The notes under the pieces were generated by a model. That model worked only from the letters and a program-made list of their open reading frames with translations, was not told the origin of the DNA and ran no database searches. DNA of 64,000 nt. Origin: Begonia masoniana. Lineage: Eukaryota; Streptophyta; Magnoliopsida; Cucurbitales; Begoniaceae. Each line of letters begins with the position of its first letter. Position 1 is the first letter of the stretch. The DNA lies in the NCBI GenBank assembly GCA_022432975.1, contig CM039506.1, positions 19,905,614 through 19,969,613 of the forward strand, given 5' to 3'. Made by a program: the position numbers and the translations under genes. This document shows positions 31,401 to 44,201 of this stretch, in pieces.

Positions 31401-34400
31401 AAACCTATAATGTGAAATGGATAACTTAGGTTCTTACCTCAAGTAATGTAGTACTCAATCTCATTTGCTTGATACGCTCAACTCTTTTGGAACAAATCGA
31501 TTGAAGTGACGTTTCTTATGCTCTATCAAACGCATTATTAAGTCATAATTACTCGTCCATGAATGTTGTTGGGTCCTCAATACACGTCGTTGTCATCACT
31601 TCAAGTTAAAACCTTCTATGCGAAATGGATAACTTAGTTTCTAACCACAAGTCATGTAACACTCAACCTAATTTGCTTGATACGTTTAACTCTTTTGGAA
31701 CAAATCGATTGAAGTGAAGTATCTTATGCTTCATCAAACGCATTACTAAGTCTTAATTACTCATCCATGAAGGTTGTTGCGTCCTCAATACACGTCGTTC
31801 TCATCCCTTCAAGTTAAAACCTTGAATGTGAAATGGATAACTTATGTTCTAACCACATGTCATGTAACACTCAACCTAATTTGCTTGATACGTTCAACTC
31901 TTTTGGAATAAATCAATTGAAGTGAAGTTTCTTATGCTTCATCAAACGCATTACTAAGTCTTAATTACTAGTCCATGAAGGTTGTTGGGTCCTCAATACA
32001 CGTCGTTCTCATCACTTCAAGTTAACACCTCGAATGTGAAATGGATAACTTAGTTTCTAACCACAAGTCATGTAACACTCAACCTAATTTGCTTGATACG
32101 TTCAACTCTTTTGGAACAAATCGATTGAAGTGAAGTTTCTTATGCTACATCAAACGCATTACTAAGTCTTAATTACTCATCCAAGAAGGTTGTTGGGTCC
32201 TCAATACACGTCGTTCTCATCACTTCAAGTTAAAACCTCGAATGTGAAATGGATAACTTAGTTTCTAACCACAAGTCATGTAACACTCTACCTAATTTGC
32301 TTGATACGTTCAACTCTTCTGGAACAAATCGATTGAAGTGAAGTTTCTTATGCTTAATCAACCGCTTTACTATGTGTTAATTACGCGTCCATAAAGGTTG
32401 TTGGGTACTCAATACACGTCGTTCTCCTCACTTCATGTTAAAACCTTGAATGTGAAATGGATAACTTTGGTTCTAACCACAAGTCATGTAGCACTCAAAC
32501 TCATTTGCTTGATACGTTCAACTCTTTTGGAACAAATCGATTGAAGTGAAGTTTCTTATGCTTCATCAAACGCATTATTAAGTCTTAATTACTCGTCCAT
32601 GAAGGTTCTTAGGTCCTTAATACACGTCGTTGTCATCACTTCAAGTTAAAACCTTCAATGTGAAATGGATAACTTAGTTTCTAACCACAAGTCATGTAAC
32701 ACTCAACGTAATTTGCTTGATACGTTCAACTCTTTTGGAACAAATCGATTGAAGTGAAGTTTCTTATGCTTCATCAAACGCATTACTAATTCTTAATTAC
32801 TCGTCCATGAAGATTGTTGGGTCCTCAATACACGTCGTTCTCATCACTTCAAGTTAAAACCTCGAATGTGAAATGGATAACTTAGGTTCTAACCACAAGT
32901 CTTGTAACACTCAACCTTATTTGATTGATACGTTCAACTCTTTTGGAACAAATCGAATGAAGTGAAGTTTCTTATGCTTCATCAAACGCATTATTAAGTC
33001 TTAATTACTCGTCCATGAAGGTTCTTGGGACCTCAATACACGTCGTTGTCATCACTTCAAGTTAAAACCTTCAATCTGAAGTGGATAACTTAGTTTCTAA
33101 CCACAAGTCTTGTAACACTCAACCTAATTTGCTTGATACGTTCAACTCTTTTGGAACAAATCGATTGAAGTGAAGTTTCTTATGCTTCATCAAACGCATT
33201 ACTAAGTCTTAATTACTCGTCCATGAAGGTTGTTGGGTCCTCAATACACGTCGTTCTCATCACTTCAAGTTAAAACCACGAATGTGAAATGGATAACTTA
33301 GTTTCTAACCACAAGTCATGTAACACTCAACCTAATTTGCTTGATACGTTCAACTCTTCTGGAACAAATCGATTGAAGTGAAGTTTCTTATGCTTCATCA
33401 AACGCTTTACTATGTCTTAATTACGCATCATAAAGGTTGTTGGGTACTCAATACACGTCGTTCTCCTCACTTCAAGTTAAAACCTTAAATGTGAAATGGA
33501 TAACTTAGGTTCTAACCACAAGTCATGTAGCACTCAACCTCATTTGCTTGATACGTTCAACTTTTTTGGAACAAATCGATTGAAGTGAAATTTCTTATGC
33601 TTCATCAAACGCATTATTAAGTCTTCATTACTCGTCCATGAAGCTTCTTTGGTCCTCAATACACGTCGTTGTCATCACTTCAAGTTAAAACCTTTAAGGT
33701 GAAATGGATAACTTAGTTTCTAACCACAAGTCATGTAACACTCAACCTAATTTGCTTGATACGTTTAACTCTTTTGGAACAAATCGATTGAAGTGAAGTT
33801 TCTTATGCTTGATCAAACGCATTACTAAGTCTTAATTACTCGTCCATGAAGGTTGTTGGTTCCTTAATACACGTCGTTCTCATCACTTCAAGTTAAAACC
33901 TCGAATGTGAAATGGATAACTTAGTTTCTAACCACAAGTCATGTAACACTCAACCTAATTTGCTTGATACGTTCAACTCTTCTGGAACAAATCGATTGAA
34001 GTGAAGTTTCTTATGCTTCATCAAACGCTTTACTATGTGTTAATTACGCGTCCATAAAGGTTGTTGGGTACTAAATACACGTCGTTCTCCTCACTTCATG
34101 TTAAAACCTTGAATGTGAAATGGATAACTTTGGTTCTAACCACAAGTCATGTAGCACTCAACCTCATTTGCTTGATACGTTCAACTCTTTCGGAACAAAT
34201 CGATTGAAGTGAAGTTTCTTACGCTTAATCAGACGCATTATTAAGTCTTAATTACTCGTCCATGAAGGTTGTTGGGTCCTCAATACACGGCGTTCATATC
34301 ACTTCAAGTTAAAACCTTAAATGTGAAATGGATAAATTAGGTTCTAACCACGTCTCATGTAACACTCAACCTAATTTTCTTAATACGTTCAACGCTTTTG

Positions 34401-35561
34401 GAACAAATCGATTGAAGTGACGTTTCTTATGCTTCATCAAACGCTTTACTAAGTCTTAATTACGCGTCCATGAAGGTTGTTGGGTACTCAATACACGTCG
34501 TTCTCATCACTTCAAGTTAAAACCTGTAATGTGAAATAGATAACTTAGGTTCTTACCACAAGTCATGTAGCACTCAACATCATTTTCTTGATACGCTCAA
34601 CTCTGTTGGAACAAATCGATTGAAGTGATGTTTCTTATGCTTCATCAAACGTTTTACTAATACTTAATTACGCGTCCATGAAGGTGGTTGGGTACTCAAT
34701 ACATGTCGTTCTCATTACTTCAAGTTTAAAACTATAATGTGAAATGGATAACTTAGGTTCTTACCTCAAGTAATGTAGCACTTAACTTCATTTGCTTGAT
34801 ACGCTCAACTCTTTTGGAACAAATCGATTGAAGTGATGTTTCTTATGCTCTATCAAACGCATTATTAAGTCTTAATTACTCGTCCATGAAGGTTGTTGGG
34901 TCCTCAATACACGTCGTTGTCATCACTTCAAGTTAAAACCTCCTATGCGAAATGGATAACTTAGTTTCTAACCACAAGTCATGTAACACTCAACCTAATT
35001 TGCTTGATACGTTCAACTCTTTTGGAACGAATCGATTGAAGTGAAGTTTCTTATGCTTCATCAAACGCATTGCTAAGTCTTAATTACGTGTCCATGAAGA
35101 TTGTTGGGTCCTCAATACACGTCGTTCTCATCACTTCAAGTTAAAACCTCGAATGTGAAATGGATAACTTAGGTTCTAACCACAAGTCTTGTAACACTCA
35201 ACCTAATTTGCTTGATACGTTCAACTCTTTTGGAACAAATCGATTGAAGTGAAGTTTCTTATGCTTCATCAAACGCATTACTAAGTCTTAATTACTCGTC
35301 CATGAAGGTTGTTGGGCCCTCAATATACGTCGTTCTCATCACTTCAAGTTAAAACCTCGAATGTGAAATGGATAACTTAGGTTCTAACCACAAGTCTTGT
35401 AACACTCCACCTTATTTGCTTGATACGTTTAACTCTTTTGGAACAAATCGATTGAAGTGAATTTTCTTATGCTTCATCAAACGCATTATTAAGTCTTAAT
35501 TACTCGTCCATGAAGGTTCTTGGTCCTCAATACACGTCGTTGTCATCACTTCAAGTTTAAA
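28472..35561. repeat. 208 bp satellite array, block 3
   Basis: About 34 monomers, resuming in phase after the solo LTR. It mixes A-B-C trimers with divergent types (GACGTTTC, CCTATAATG, TTACCTCAAGTAATG). The stretch 33.7-35.56 kb is a copy of 22.8-24.66 plus 28.47-28.70 kb, including rare variants such as CTAACCACGTCTCATG (23461, 34349) and ACACTCCACC (28545, about 35404). That shows a long-range repeat of about 33 monomers. No gene is present. Confidence 0.95.
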
Positions 35562-36660
35562 TGTAACACCCCTAATACTGTACCCGTATTTCCCGTATAA
35601 TTTTTTCATTTTATACTTTTTACTTTTCTATGCTTTAAATAAAACTTAATGCGGAATCTAAACCGAAGTTGAAATCAGAACTGAAGTCGGAATTAAAACT
35701 CAATTTTAAAAGCAATTAAAACAAAACCTTTAATAAATAATTAAAACTAAAACATTTAATAAAACTTAAAAATAAACAAATAAAAGAGGGGAGGGCAGAA
35801 TCGGAATTCTGCCCTCGTGAATGGAGCAGCGCACGGTCGCTGCCCTATGCAGCGACCAGGCGCTGGTCGCTGCAATGTGTGCAGCGACTTCGCTCTCTGG
35901 AAATTTTTATTTCCAGAGAGAAACCACCTTTTTACTCTAACATTTCCACCACTCTGGAACGTGATTCCAGAGAGCAGAATTCAACATTTTCCTCTATCCT
36001 TCCTGCTACGCTCTCTGGAATCCTGAATTCCAGAGAGCAAATTTCTGTTACTTCACGCCAACGATCACCATAATTCACAACCTAACTCAACCAATTAAAA
36101 CATAATATAAACTCAATCGACTCGCGTCGGACTTTACGAAGTCCAACTGCGTGGATAGCTCTAAAAACCGAGCTATCCGTATCAACCTAAAAATAGTTCA
36201 TAATACTTAATTTAAACCAAACAGTTCCAGAATTGCTATAACGTTTAAATAACTGTTAAAACCAAAACATTTTATAACATTCATCAAAGCAGTTTAAACC
36301 AAAACATTTTACATACAATTACCAAAACGTTATCTAACCCCTATCCAGATCCAAACAACCTAAATATGTTCTATACAGTTTATCATCAATCCAAAATATC
36401 ACAAAGAACCCCCCAAAACCTTACATACACCCCCCACGGGTCAAAACGCGCCTCGACTGCTCAGCGCACTCCCACGGCCATCATCCATCAGCTGCTCCTA
36501 CGTCAGGAGGAGGAATATCATCCTCACCTGGGTCAACGTAACCTAGAATGTCCACCTACACCATACAGACACATATGAGATATTGAAATCTCAGTAAGCT
36601 ACGTAAATGCAGATGCATGCGTGCGTATGCCATTCATAAAACGTGCAGATTACAGATTCG
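35562..36660 (-). mobile_element. Partial LTR, left copy of the element 3 insertion
   Basis: The first 1.1 kb (U5 side) of an LTR that is near-identical to 41620-42718, in the same satellite context (TCACTTCAAGTTTAAA just before it). It stops abruptly at 36660 and unrelated sequence follows up to the gap. The same insertion site appearing twice suggests an assembly overlap rather than two insertions. Confidence 0.85.
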
Positions 36661-37347
36661 TGTAGACGCGGTTAAGGTGAGCTAAGCATAAGGAGTGAGC
36701 GGGACTTGGGAGCAGGTAGCGGAGACGCACGGGGTATGCCGGTGGAGGCAGTTGTCGGGGCAGCTCGACCATGGTCTTCGGAAGGATGTGGGTTGCACAG
36801 TATTTTGGGTCGGTATAAGTTACATTTATTTTGGTGCGTTTGTAGAGTTGCCTTTTTGGTTGATGTTGTTTTTTTCAGTTATTGCATAGCTATTTGTATT
36901 TGTGTATATAGCTAGTTAAGGGTTGATGTGTTCGCCCCATAATATTGATGATTTTCGTCACTTAGGGATGTAGTATTTTTAGTTTCCTCTATTACTGCTA
37001 TTGGTGATTCGTATGCTGGATAAGTTGAGTAGGAGTATTCTGGATTGGTTGCGGTTTTTAGTCGTTTGCCAGGTACCCTAGCATTTGGAGGCGCCATTTT
37101 AAGCGTTACTTTGCCAAATTTTTGGGAAGGACGCCGTGGTGACTTAAAAGGTTAGGATAGGCGAAATTAGTGAGTCTAGGCAGAAGGTATTGACTAAGAA
37201 AGAATTCGAGAAATTTAGTTTTAAATTCAGCCGGGTAGTTCCTGTCAGTTTTCTTTTTATGCTTGGGGTTTATGAAAAATTATGTTTTAAGTGGGTGGGC
37301 TAATTGGCTAAGCCCCAAAGTAGCGCCACCGAGCAGCGGGCGGTGGG
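36661..37347. other. Unidentified sequence before the gap
   Basis: 687 bp unlike the satellite or any LTR in the window, T-rich on the plus strand. Open frames here are short and unconvincing. It replaces the expected LTR continuation seen after 42718. It may be a contig end from another place or low-quality sequence of an unrelated element. Confidence 0.5.
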
Positions 37348-37447
37348 NNNNNNNNNNNNNNNNNNNNNNNNNNNNNNNNNNNNNNNNNNNNNNNNNNNNN
37401 NNNNNNNNNNNNNNNNNNNNNNNNNNNNNNNNNNNNNNNNNNNNNNN
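37348..37447. other. Assembly gap (100 N)
   Basis: Exactly 100 N, the conventional length for a scaffold gap of unknown size. Confidence 0.99.
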
Positions 37448-37680
37448 TTAAAGAGATTGGAAGGTTGTTAGAGAAAGGGTTCATACGCTGGATTTTTCAC
37501 CATGGGGTGCACCGGTCTTTTTGTCAAAAAGAAGATGGATCAATGCAGTCATGATTACAGAGAATGAATAAGCTACAGTCAAAGAACAAGTCTCCCCTGC
37601 CTAAATTGATGACTATTTTACCCAGCTTAGGGTGCGAGCGTTTTCTCAAAAATTGACCTTAGATCCGGTTATTAACCAGC
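37448..37680 (+). pseudogene. Damaged Ty3 reverse transcriptase fragment
   Basis: Plus-strand similarity to the RT fingers and palm: LLEKGFI, then CATGGGGTGCACCGG (the PWGAP motif region), FVKK-like, CATGATTACAGAGAATGAA (the DYRELN region) and TCAAAAATTGACCTTAGATC (the KIDLRSG region). There are about a dozen small deletions in 230 bp. It differs from the element 1, 3 and 4 RTs, so it is another family. It joins the satellite at CAGCTTAAGTT. The indel density suggests unpolished read sequence. Confidence 0.7.
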
Positions 37681-40600
37681 TTAAGTTAAAACCTCGAATG
37701 TGAAATGGATAACTTAGTTTCTAACCACAAGTCATGTAACACTCAACCTAATTTGCTTGATACGTTCAACTCTTTTGGAACAAATCGATTGAAGTGAAGT
37801 TTCTTATGCTTCATCAAACGCATTACTAAGTCTTAATTACTCGTCCATGAAGGTGGTTGGGTCCTCAATACACGTCGTTGTCATCACTTCAAGTTAAAAC
37901 CTTCTATGCGAATGGATAACTTAGTTTCTAACCACAAGTCATGTAACACTCAACCTAATTTGCTTGATACGTTCAACTCTTTTGGAAAACAAATCGATTG
38001 AAGTGAAGTTTCTTATGCTTCATCAAACGCATTACTAAGTCTTAATTACTCGTCCATGAAGGTGGTTGGGTCCTCAATACACGTCGTTTCATCCCTTCAA
38101 GTTAAACCTTGAATGTGAATGGATAACTTATGTTCTAACACATGTCATGTAACACTCAACCTAATTTGTTGATACGTTCAACTCTTTTGGAACTAAATCA
38201 ATTGAATGTGAAGTTTCTTATGCCTCATCAAACGCATTACTAAGTCTTAATACTAGTCCATGAGGTTGTTTGGGTCCTCAATACACGTGTGTCTCATCAC
38301 TTCAAGTTAACACCCGATGTGAAAGGATAACTCTAGTTTCTAACCACAAGTCATGTAACACTCAACCTAATTTGCTTGATACGTTCAACTCTTTTGGAAC
38401 AAATCGATTGAAGTGAAGTTTCTTATGCTACATCAAACGCATTACTAAGTCTTAATTACTCATCCAAGAAGGTTGTTGGGTCCTCAATACACGTCGTTCT
38501 CATCACTTCAAGTTAAAACCTCGAATGTGAAATGGATAACTTAGTTTCTAACCACAAGTCATGTAACACTCTACCTAATTTGCTTGATACGTTCAACTCT
38601 TTTGGAACAAATCGATTGAAGTGAAGTTTCTTATGCTAATCAACCGCTTTACTATGTGTTAATTACGCGTCCATAAGGTTGTTGGGTACTCAATACACGT
38701 CGTTCTCCTCACTTCATGTTAAAACCTTGAATGTGAAATGGATAACTTTGGTTTCTAACCACAAGTCATGTAGCACTCAACTCATTTGCTTGATACGTTC
38801 AACTCTTTTGGAACAAATCGATTGAAGTGAAGTTCTTATGCTTCATCAAACGCATTACTAAGTCTTAATTACTCGTCCATGAAGGTTCTTAGGTCCTTAA
38901 TACACGTCGTTGTCATCACTTCAAGTTAAAACCTTCAATGTGAAATGGATAACTTAGTTTCTAACCACAAGTCCTGTAACACTCAACGTAATTTGCTTGA
39001 TACGTTCAACTCTTTTGGAACAAATCGATTGAAGTGAAGTTTCTTATGCTTCATCAAACGCATTACTAATTCTTAATTACTCGTCCATGAAGATTGTTGG
39101 GTCCTCAATACACGTCGTTCTCATCACTTCAAGTTAAAACCTCGAATGTGAAGTGGATAACTTAGGTTCTAACCACAAGTCTTGTAACACTCAACCTTAT
39201 TTGATTGATACGTTCAACTCTTTTGGAACAAATCGAATGAAGTGAAGTTTCTTATGCTTCATCAAACGCATTATAAGTCTTAATTACTCGTCCATGAAGG
39301 TTCTTGGGACCTCAATACACGTCGTTGTCATCACTTCAAGTTAAAACCTTCAATCTGAAGTGGATAACTTAGTTTCTACCACAAGTCTTGTAACACTCAA
39401 CCTAATTTGCTTGATACGTTCAACTCTTTTGGAACAAATCGATTGAAGTGAAGTTTCTTATGCTTCATCAAACGCATTACTAAGTCTTAATTACTCGTCC
39501 ATGAAGGTTGTTGGGTCCTCAATACACGTCGTTCTCATCACTTCAAGTTAAAACCACGAATGTGAATGGATAACTTAGGTTTCTAACCACAAGTCATGTA
39601 ACACTCACCTAATTTGCTTGATACGTTCAACTCTTCTGGAACAAATCGATTGAAGTGAATTTCTTATGCTTCATCAAACGCTTTACTATGCTTATTACTC
39701 GTCATAAAGGTTGTTGGTACTCAATACACGTCGTTCTCATCACTTCAAGTTAAAACCTTAATGTGAAATGGATATAACTTAGGTTCTAACCACAAGTCAT
39801 GTAGCACTCAACCTCATTTGCTTGATACGTTAACTCTTTTGGAACAAATCGATTGAAGTGAAGTTTCTTATGCTTGATCAAACGCATTACTAAGTCTTAA
39901 TTACTCGTCCATGAAGGTTGTTGGTTCCTTAATACACGTCGTTCTCATCACTTCAAGTTAAAACCTCGAATGTGAAATGGATAACTTAGTTTCTAACCAC
40001 AAGTCATGTAACACTCAACCTAATTTGCTTGATACGTTCAACTCTTTGGAACAAATCGATTGAAGTGAAGTTTCTTATGCTTCATCAAACGCTTTACTAT
40101 GTGTTAATTACGCGTCCATAAGGTTGTTGGGTACTAAATACACGTCGTTCTCCTCACTTCATGTTAAACCTTGAATGTGAAATGGATAACTTAGGTTCTA
40201 ACCACAAGTCATGTAGCACTCAACCTCATTTGCTTGATACGTTCAACTCTTTCGGAACAAATCGATTGAAGTGAAGTTTCTTACGCTTCATCAGACGCAT
40301 TATTAAGTCTTAATTACTCGTCCATGAAGGTTGTTGGGTACTCAATACACGGCGTTCATATCACTTCCAGTTAAAACCTTAAATGTGAAATGGATAATTA
40401 GGTTCTAACCACGTCTCATGTAACACTCAACCTAATTTCTTAATACGTTCAACGCTTTTGGAACAAATCGATTGAAGTGACGTTTCTTATGCTTCATCAA
40501 ACGCTTTACTAAGTCTTAATTACGCGTCCATGAAGGTTGTTGGGTACTCAATACACGTCGTTCTCATCACTTCAAGTTAAAACCTGTAATGTGAAATAGA

Positions 40601-41619
40601 TAACTTAGGTTCTTACCACAAGTCATGTAGCACTCAACATCATTTTCTTGATACGCTCAACTCTGTTGTGAACAAATCGATTGAAGTGATGTTTCTTATG
40701 CTTCATCAACGTTTTACTAATACTTAATTACGCGTCCATGAAGGTGGTTGGGTACTCAATACATGTCGTTCTCATACTTCAAGTTTAAAACTATAATGTG
40801 AAATGGATAACTTAGGTTCTTACCTCAAGTAATGTAGCACTTAACTTCATTTGCTTGATACGCTCAACTCTTTGGAACAAATCGATTGAAGTGATGTTTC
40901 TTATGCTCTATCAAACGCATTATTAAGTCTTAATTACTCGTCCATGAAGGTTGTTGGGTCCTCAATACACGTCGTTGTCATCACTTCAAGTTAAAACCTC
41001 CTATGCGAAATGGATAACTTAGTTTCTAACCACAAGTCATGTAACACTCAACCTAATTTGCTTGATACGTTCAACTCTTTTGGAACGAATCGATTGAAGT
41101 GAAGTTTCTTATGCTTCATCAAACGCATTGCTAAGTCTTAATTACGTGTCCATGAAGATTGTTGGGTCCTCAATACACGTCGTTCTCATCACTTCAAGTT
41201 AAAACCTCGAATGTGAAATGGATAACTTAGGTTCTAACCACAAGTCTTGTAACACTCAACCTAATTTGCTTGATACGTTCAACTCTTTTGGAACAAATCG
41301 ATTGAAGTGAAGTTTCTTATGCTTCATCAAACGCATTACTAAGTCTTAATTACTCGTCCATGAAGGTTGTTGGGCCCTCAATATACGTCGTTCTCATCAC
41401 TTCAAGTTAAAACCTCGAATGTGAAATGGATAACTTAGGTTCTAACCACAAGTCTTGTAACACTCCACCTTATTTGCTTGATACGTTTAACTCTTTTGGA
41501 ACAAATCGATTGAAGTGAATTTTCTTATGCTTCATCAAACGCATTATTAAGTCTTAATTACTCGTCCATGAAGGTTCTTGGTCCTCAATACACGTCGTTG
41601 TCATCACTTCAAGTTTAAA
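37681..41619. repeat. 208 bp satellite array, block 4 (probable duplicate of 31.4-35.56 kb)
   Basis: About 19 monomers that follow 31.4-35.56 kb type by type, including rare variants (TATGCTACATCAAACG at 32143 and 38426; CTAACCACGTCTCATG near 34346 and 40407), with one monomer fewer (about 33.6 kb). From 37.7 to about 40.9 kb it has many single-base losses in homopolymers compared with the left copy; after about 40.95 kb the two are almost identical. It is best explained as an unmerged overlap or second haplotype. Confidence 0.9.
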
Positions 41620-44161
41620 TGTAACACCCCTAATACTGTACCCGTATTTCCCGTATAATTTTTTCATTTTATACTTTTTACTTTTCTATGCTTTAAATAA
41701 AACTTAATGCGGAATCTAAACCGAAGTTGAAATCAGAACTGAAGTCGGAATTAAAACTCAATTTTAAAAGCAATTAAAACAAAACCTTTAATAAATAATT
41801 AAAACTAAAACATTTAATAAAACTTAAAAATAAACAAATAAAAGAGGGGAGGGCAGAATCGGAATTCTGCCCTCGTGAATGGAGCAGCGCACGGTCGCTG
41901 CCCTATGCAGCGACCAGGCGCTGGTCGCTGCAATGTGTGCAGCGACTTCGCTCTCTGGAAATTTTTATTTCCAGAGAGAAACCAACCTTTTTACTCTAAC
42001 ATTTCCACCACTCTGGAACGTGATTCCAGAGAGCAGAATTCAACATTTTTCCTCTATCCTTCCTGCTACGCTCTCTGGAATCCTGAATTCCAGAGAGCAA
42101 ATTTCTGTTACTTCACGCCAACGATCACCATAATTCACAACCTAACTCAACCAATTAAAACATAATATAAACTCAATCGACTCGCGTCGGACTTTACGAA
42201 GTCCAACTGCGTGGATAGCTCTAAAAACCGAGCTATCCGTATCAACCTAAAAATAGTTCATAATACTTAATTTAAACCAAACAGTTCCAGAATTGCTATA
42301 ACGTTTAAATAACTGTTTAAACCAAAACATTTTATAACATTCATCAAAGCAGTTTAAACCAAAACATTTTTACATACAATTACCAAAACGTTATCTAACC
42401 CCTATCCAGATCCAAACAACCTAAATATGTTCTATACAGTTTATCATCAATCCAAAATATCACAAAGAACCCCCCAAAACCTTTACATACACCCCCCACG
42501 GGTCAAAACGCGCCTCGACTGCTCAGCGCACTCCCACGGCCATCATCCATCAGCTGCTCCTACGTCAGGAGGAGGAATATCATCCTCACCTGGGTCAACG
42601 TAACCTAGAATGTCACCTACACCATACAGACACATATGAGATATTGAAATCTCAGTAAGCTACGTAAATGCAGATGCATGCGTGCGTATGCCATTCATAA
42701 AACGTGCAGATTACAGATTCGTATTCAGATACATTTTCATTCTTTTCATTACGTCACAGACAGATTGTTACCGAGATATCAGCCCTCTAAATGGAAAGGA
42801 TAAATCCCGCGGTCGGACTACCACTTTCGATTTAGAGGAGGGGGGTACATGCTCACAAACCCTACAGCCATGCCTGAGCCCCACCTCGCGTAACCAGATA
42901 CAGATACAGATACAGATTACGTACATTAATTACAGAGGTTCATTTCTTTCCTTAAAACACGTGCGGAAATCCATTTTCTATGACATTTGAAATACGTGAC
43001 GCATGAATAGTTAATCAGCGGAAAGTAAACAAACAGCATACATATCAACAAGACAATACAACATAACCTATAAACAACCAACCTAACTACCCAACCTAAA
43101 CAACGTAAAACAAGGAACCCTCAAAGATCCTTGACACAACGACGAGTATGGTGTAGACCTTTCGGTCAAGCAAGTCACGAGAACTTACCTTGAGCGCGCT
43201 GGATCTCAAGCTTCGTCCACTGGAGTCGCGTGTCTGAGGTAAAACACGATATTTGCCGTTAAAACCGAATTAAGCTATTGAACGTCCAAATTAACAAAAC
43301 CTTAACTAAAGATATTTCCTAATGCTTTAATTCGATTTATTAAGCTAATTCATCGAGCAATCGAACTTTTTCCGAAAACCCTAAAATTCTCGGATTTTTA
43401 AACTTTTTCACAAATCGATTTATCTTCGTCCGATAACGTCCGATACGTTCAATATATACCTAATCACGGCTAACCTATTAATTACGAGCTCTAATTCGCG
43501 TTTTTTATCGAAACCCTAACGTTAAATCGACCTAAAACTTGGAATTTAACGCTCAAAGACCGAAGCTACTTACCGAGGGTAGCGAGAGGAGAAGAAACCG
43601 TGAAGAAATCTGAACGAACGGAGGTCGGACGGAGGTCGGAATGTTGGAAGTCGTCGGCGGCCGAGAGAGGAGAAGCTCTCTGGTTTCGTGGGCGGCAGAG
43701 AAGAAAAGAGAGAAGTGAGGGAAAGAGAGAAAATTTAGGTTATTTAATAATTTGATTTGGCAAATTACCAAATTGCCCTTAGCTCTTATTTCTATTTTGT
43801 TTCGTCCTTCGGTTCGTTAATCGTCCAACTATTCGGATTCTCGAAAGTTCCATATTTTGCCAATAACTTTTATTCATTGCCAGGGATTTATTAAAACTGT
43901 CCGTTCGCGATTCGGACCTCGTTTCCTATTTTTACGAGAACGTCTTTTACACTACAAAAGGTGTATTTACTCGGAATATAGTGTTTGATCTCCGAAAATT
44001 CCCATAAATTCCTTAAAATTCTTATTATTCGTTAGAATCGTAATGACGCTTTCTTTTTGTAAAACGGACCTGATTTGACATATTTACCAAAAATGCCATT
44101 AAATAATGAAATAATAATATAACATAATATATTCAAAAATCTGTACAAGCCGGATATTACA
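41620..44161 (-). repeat. LTR (3') of element 3
   Basis: 2542 bp; plus strand TGTAACACCCCTAATACTG at the left, GCCGGATATTACA at the right. It holds hairpins at 41951-41978 and 42070-42098 and splice-like signals: intron 1 43573 to 43234, mini-exon 43233 to 43189 (45 nt), intron 2 43188 to 42617 (donor CAAG|GTAAGTTC, acceptor TGGTGTAG|GTGACA). It is the same family as solo LTR 59566-62121; the 43.74-44.16 kb part is almost identical to 61.70-62.12 kb. Intron 1 has an unusually strong donor here, CTCG|GTAAGTAG. Confidence 0.9.
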
Positions 44162-44201
44162 TTCTACCCTCCTTATTCAGAATTTTGTCCACAAAATTAA
44201 A

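Noticed and set aside
35817..37097. Small open frames around the partial LTR and the unidentified segment.
   Set aside because: The first ones are LTR sequence also present at 41875-42165; the others are short, overlap on both strands and show no motif.
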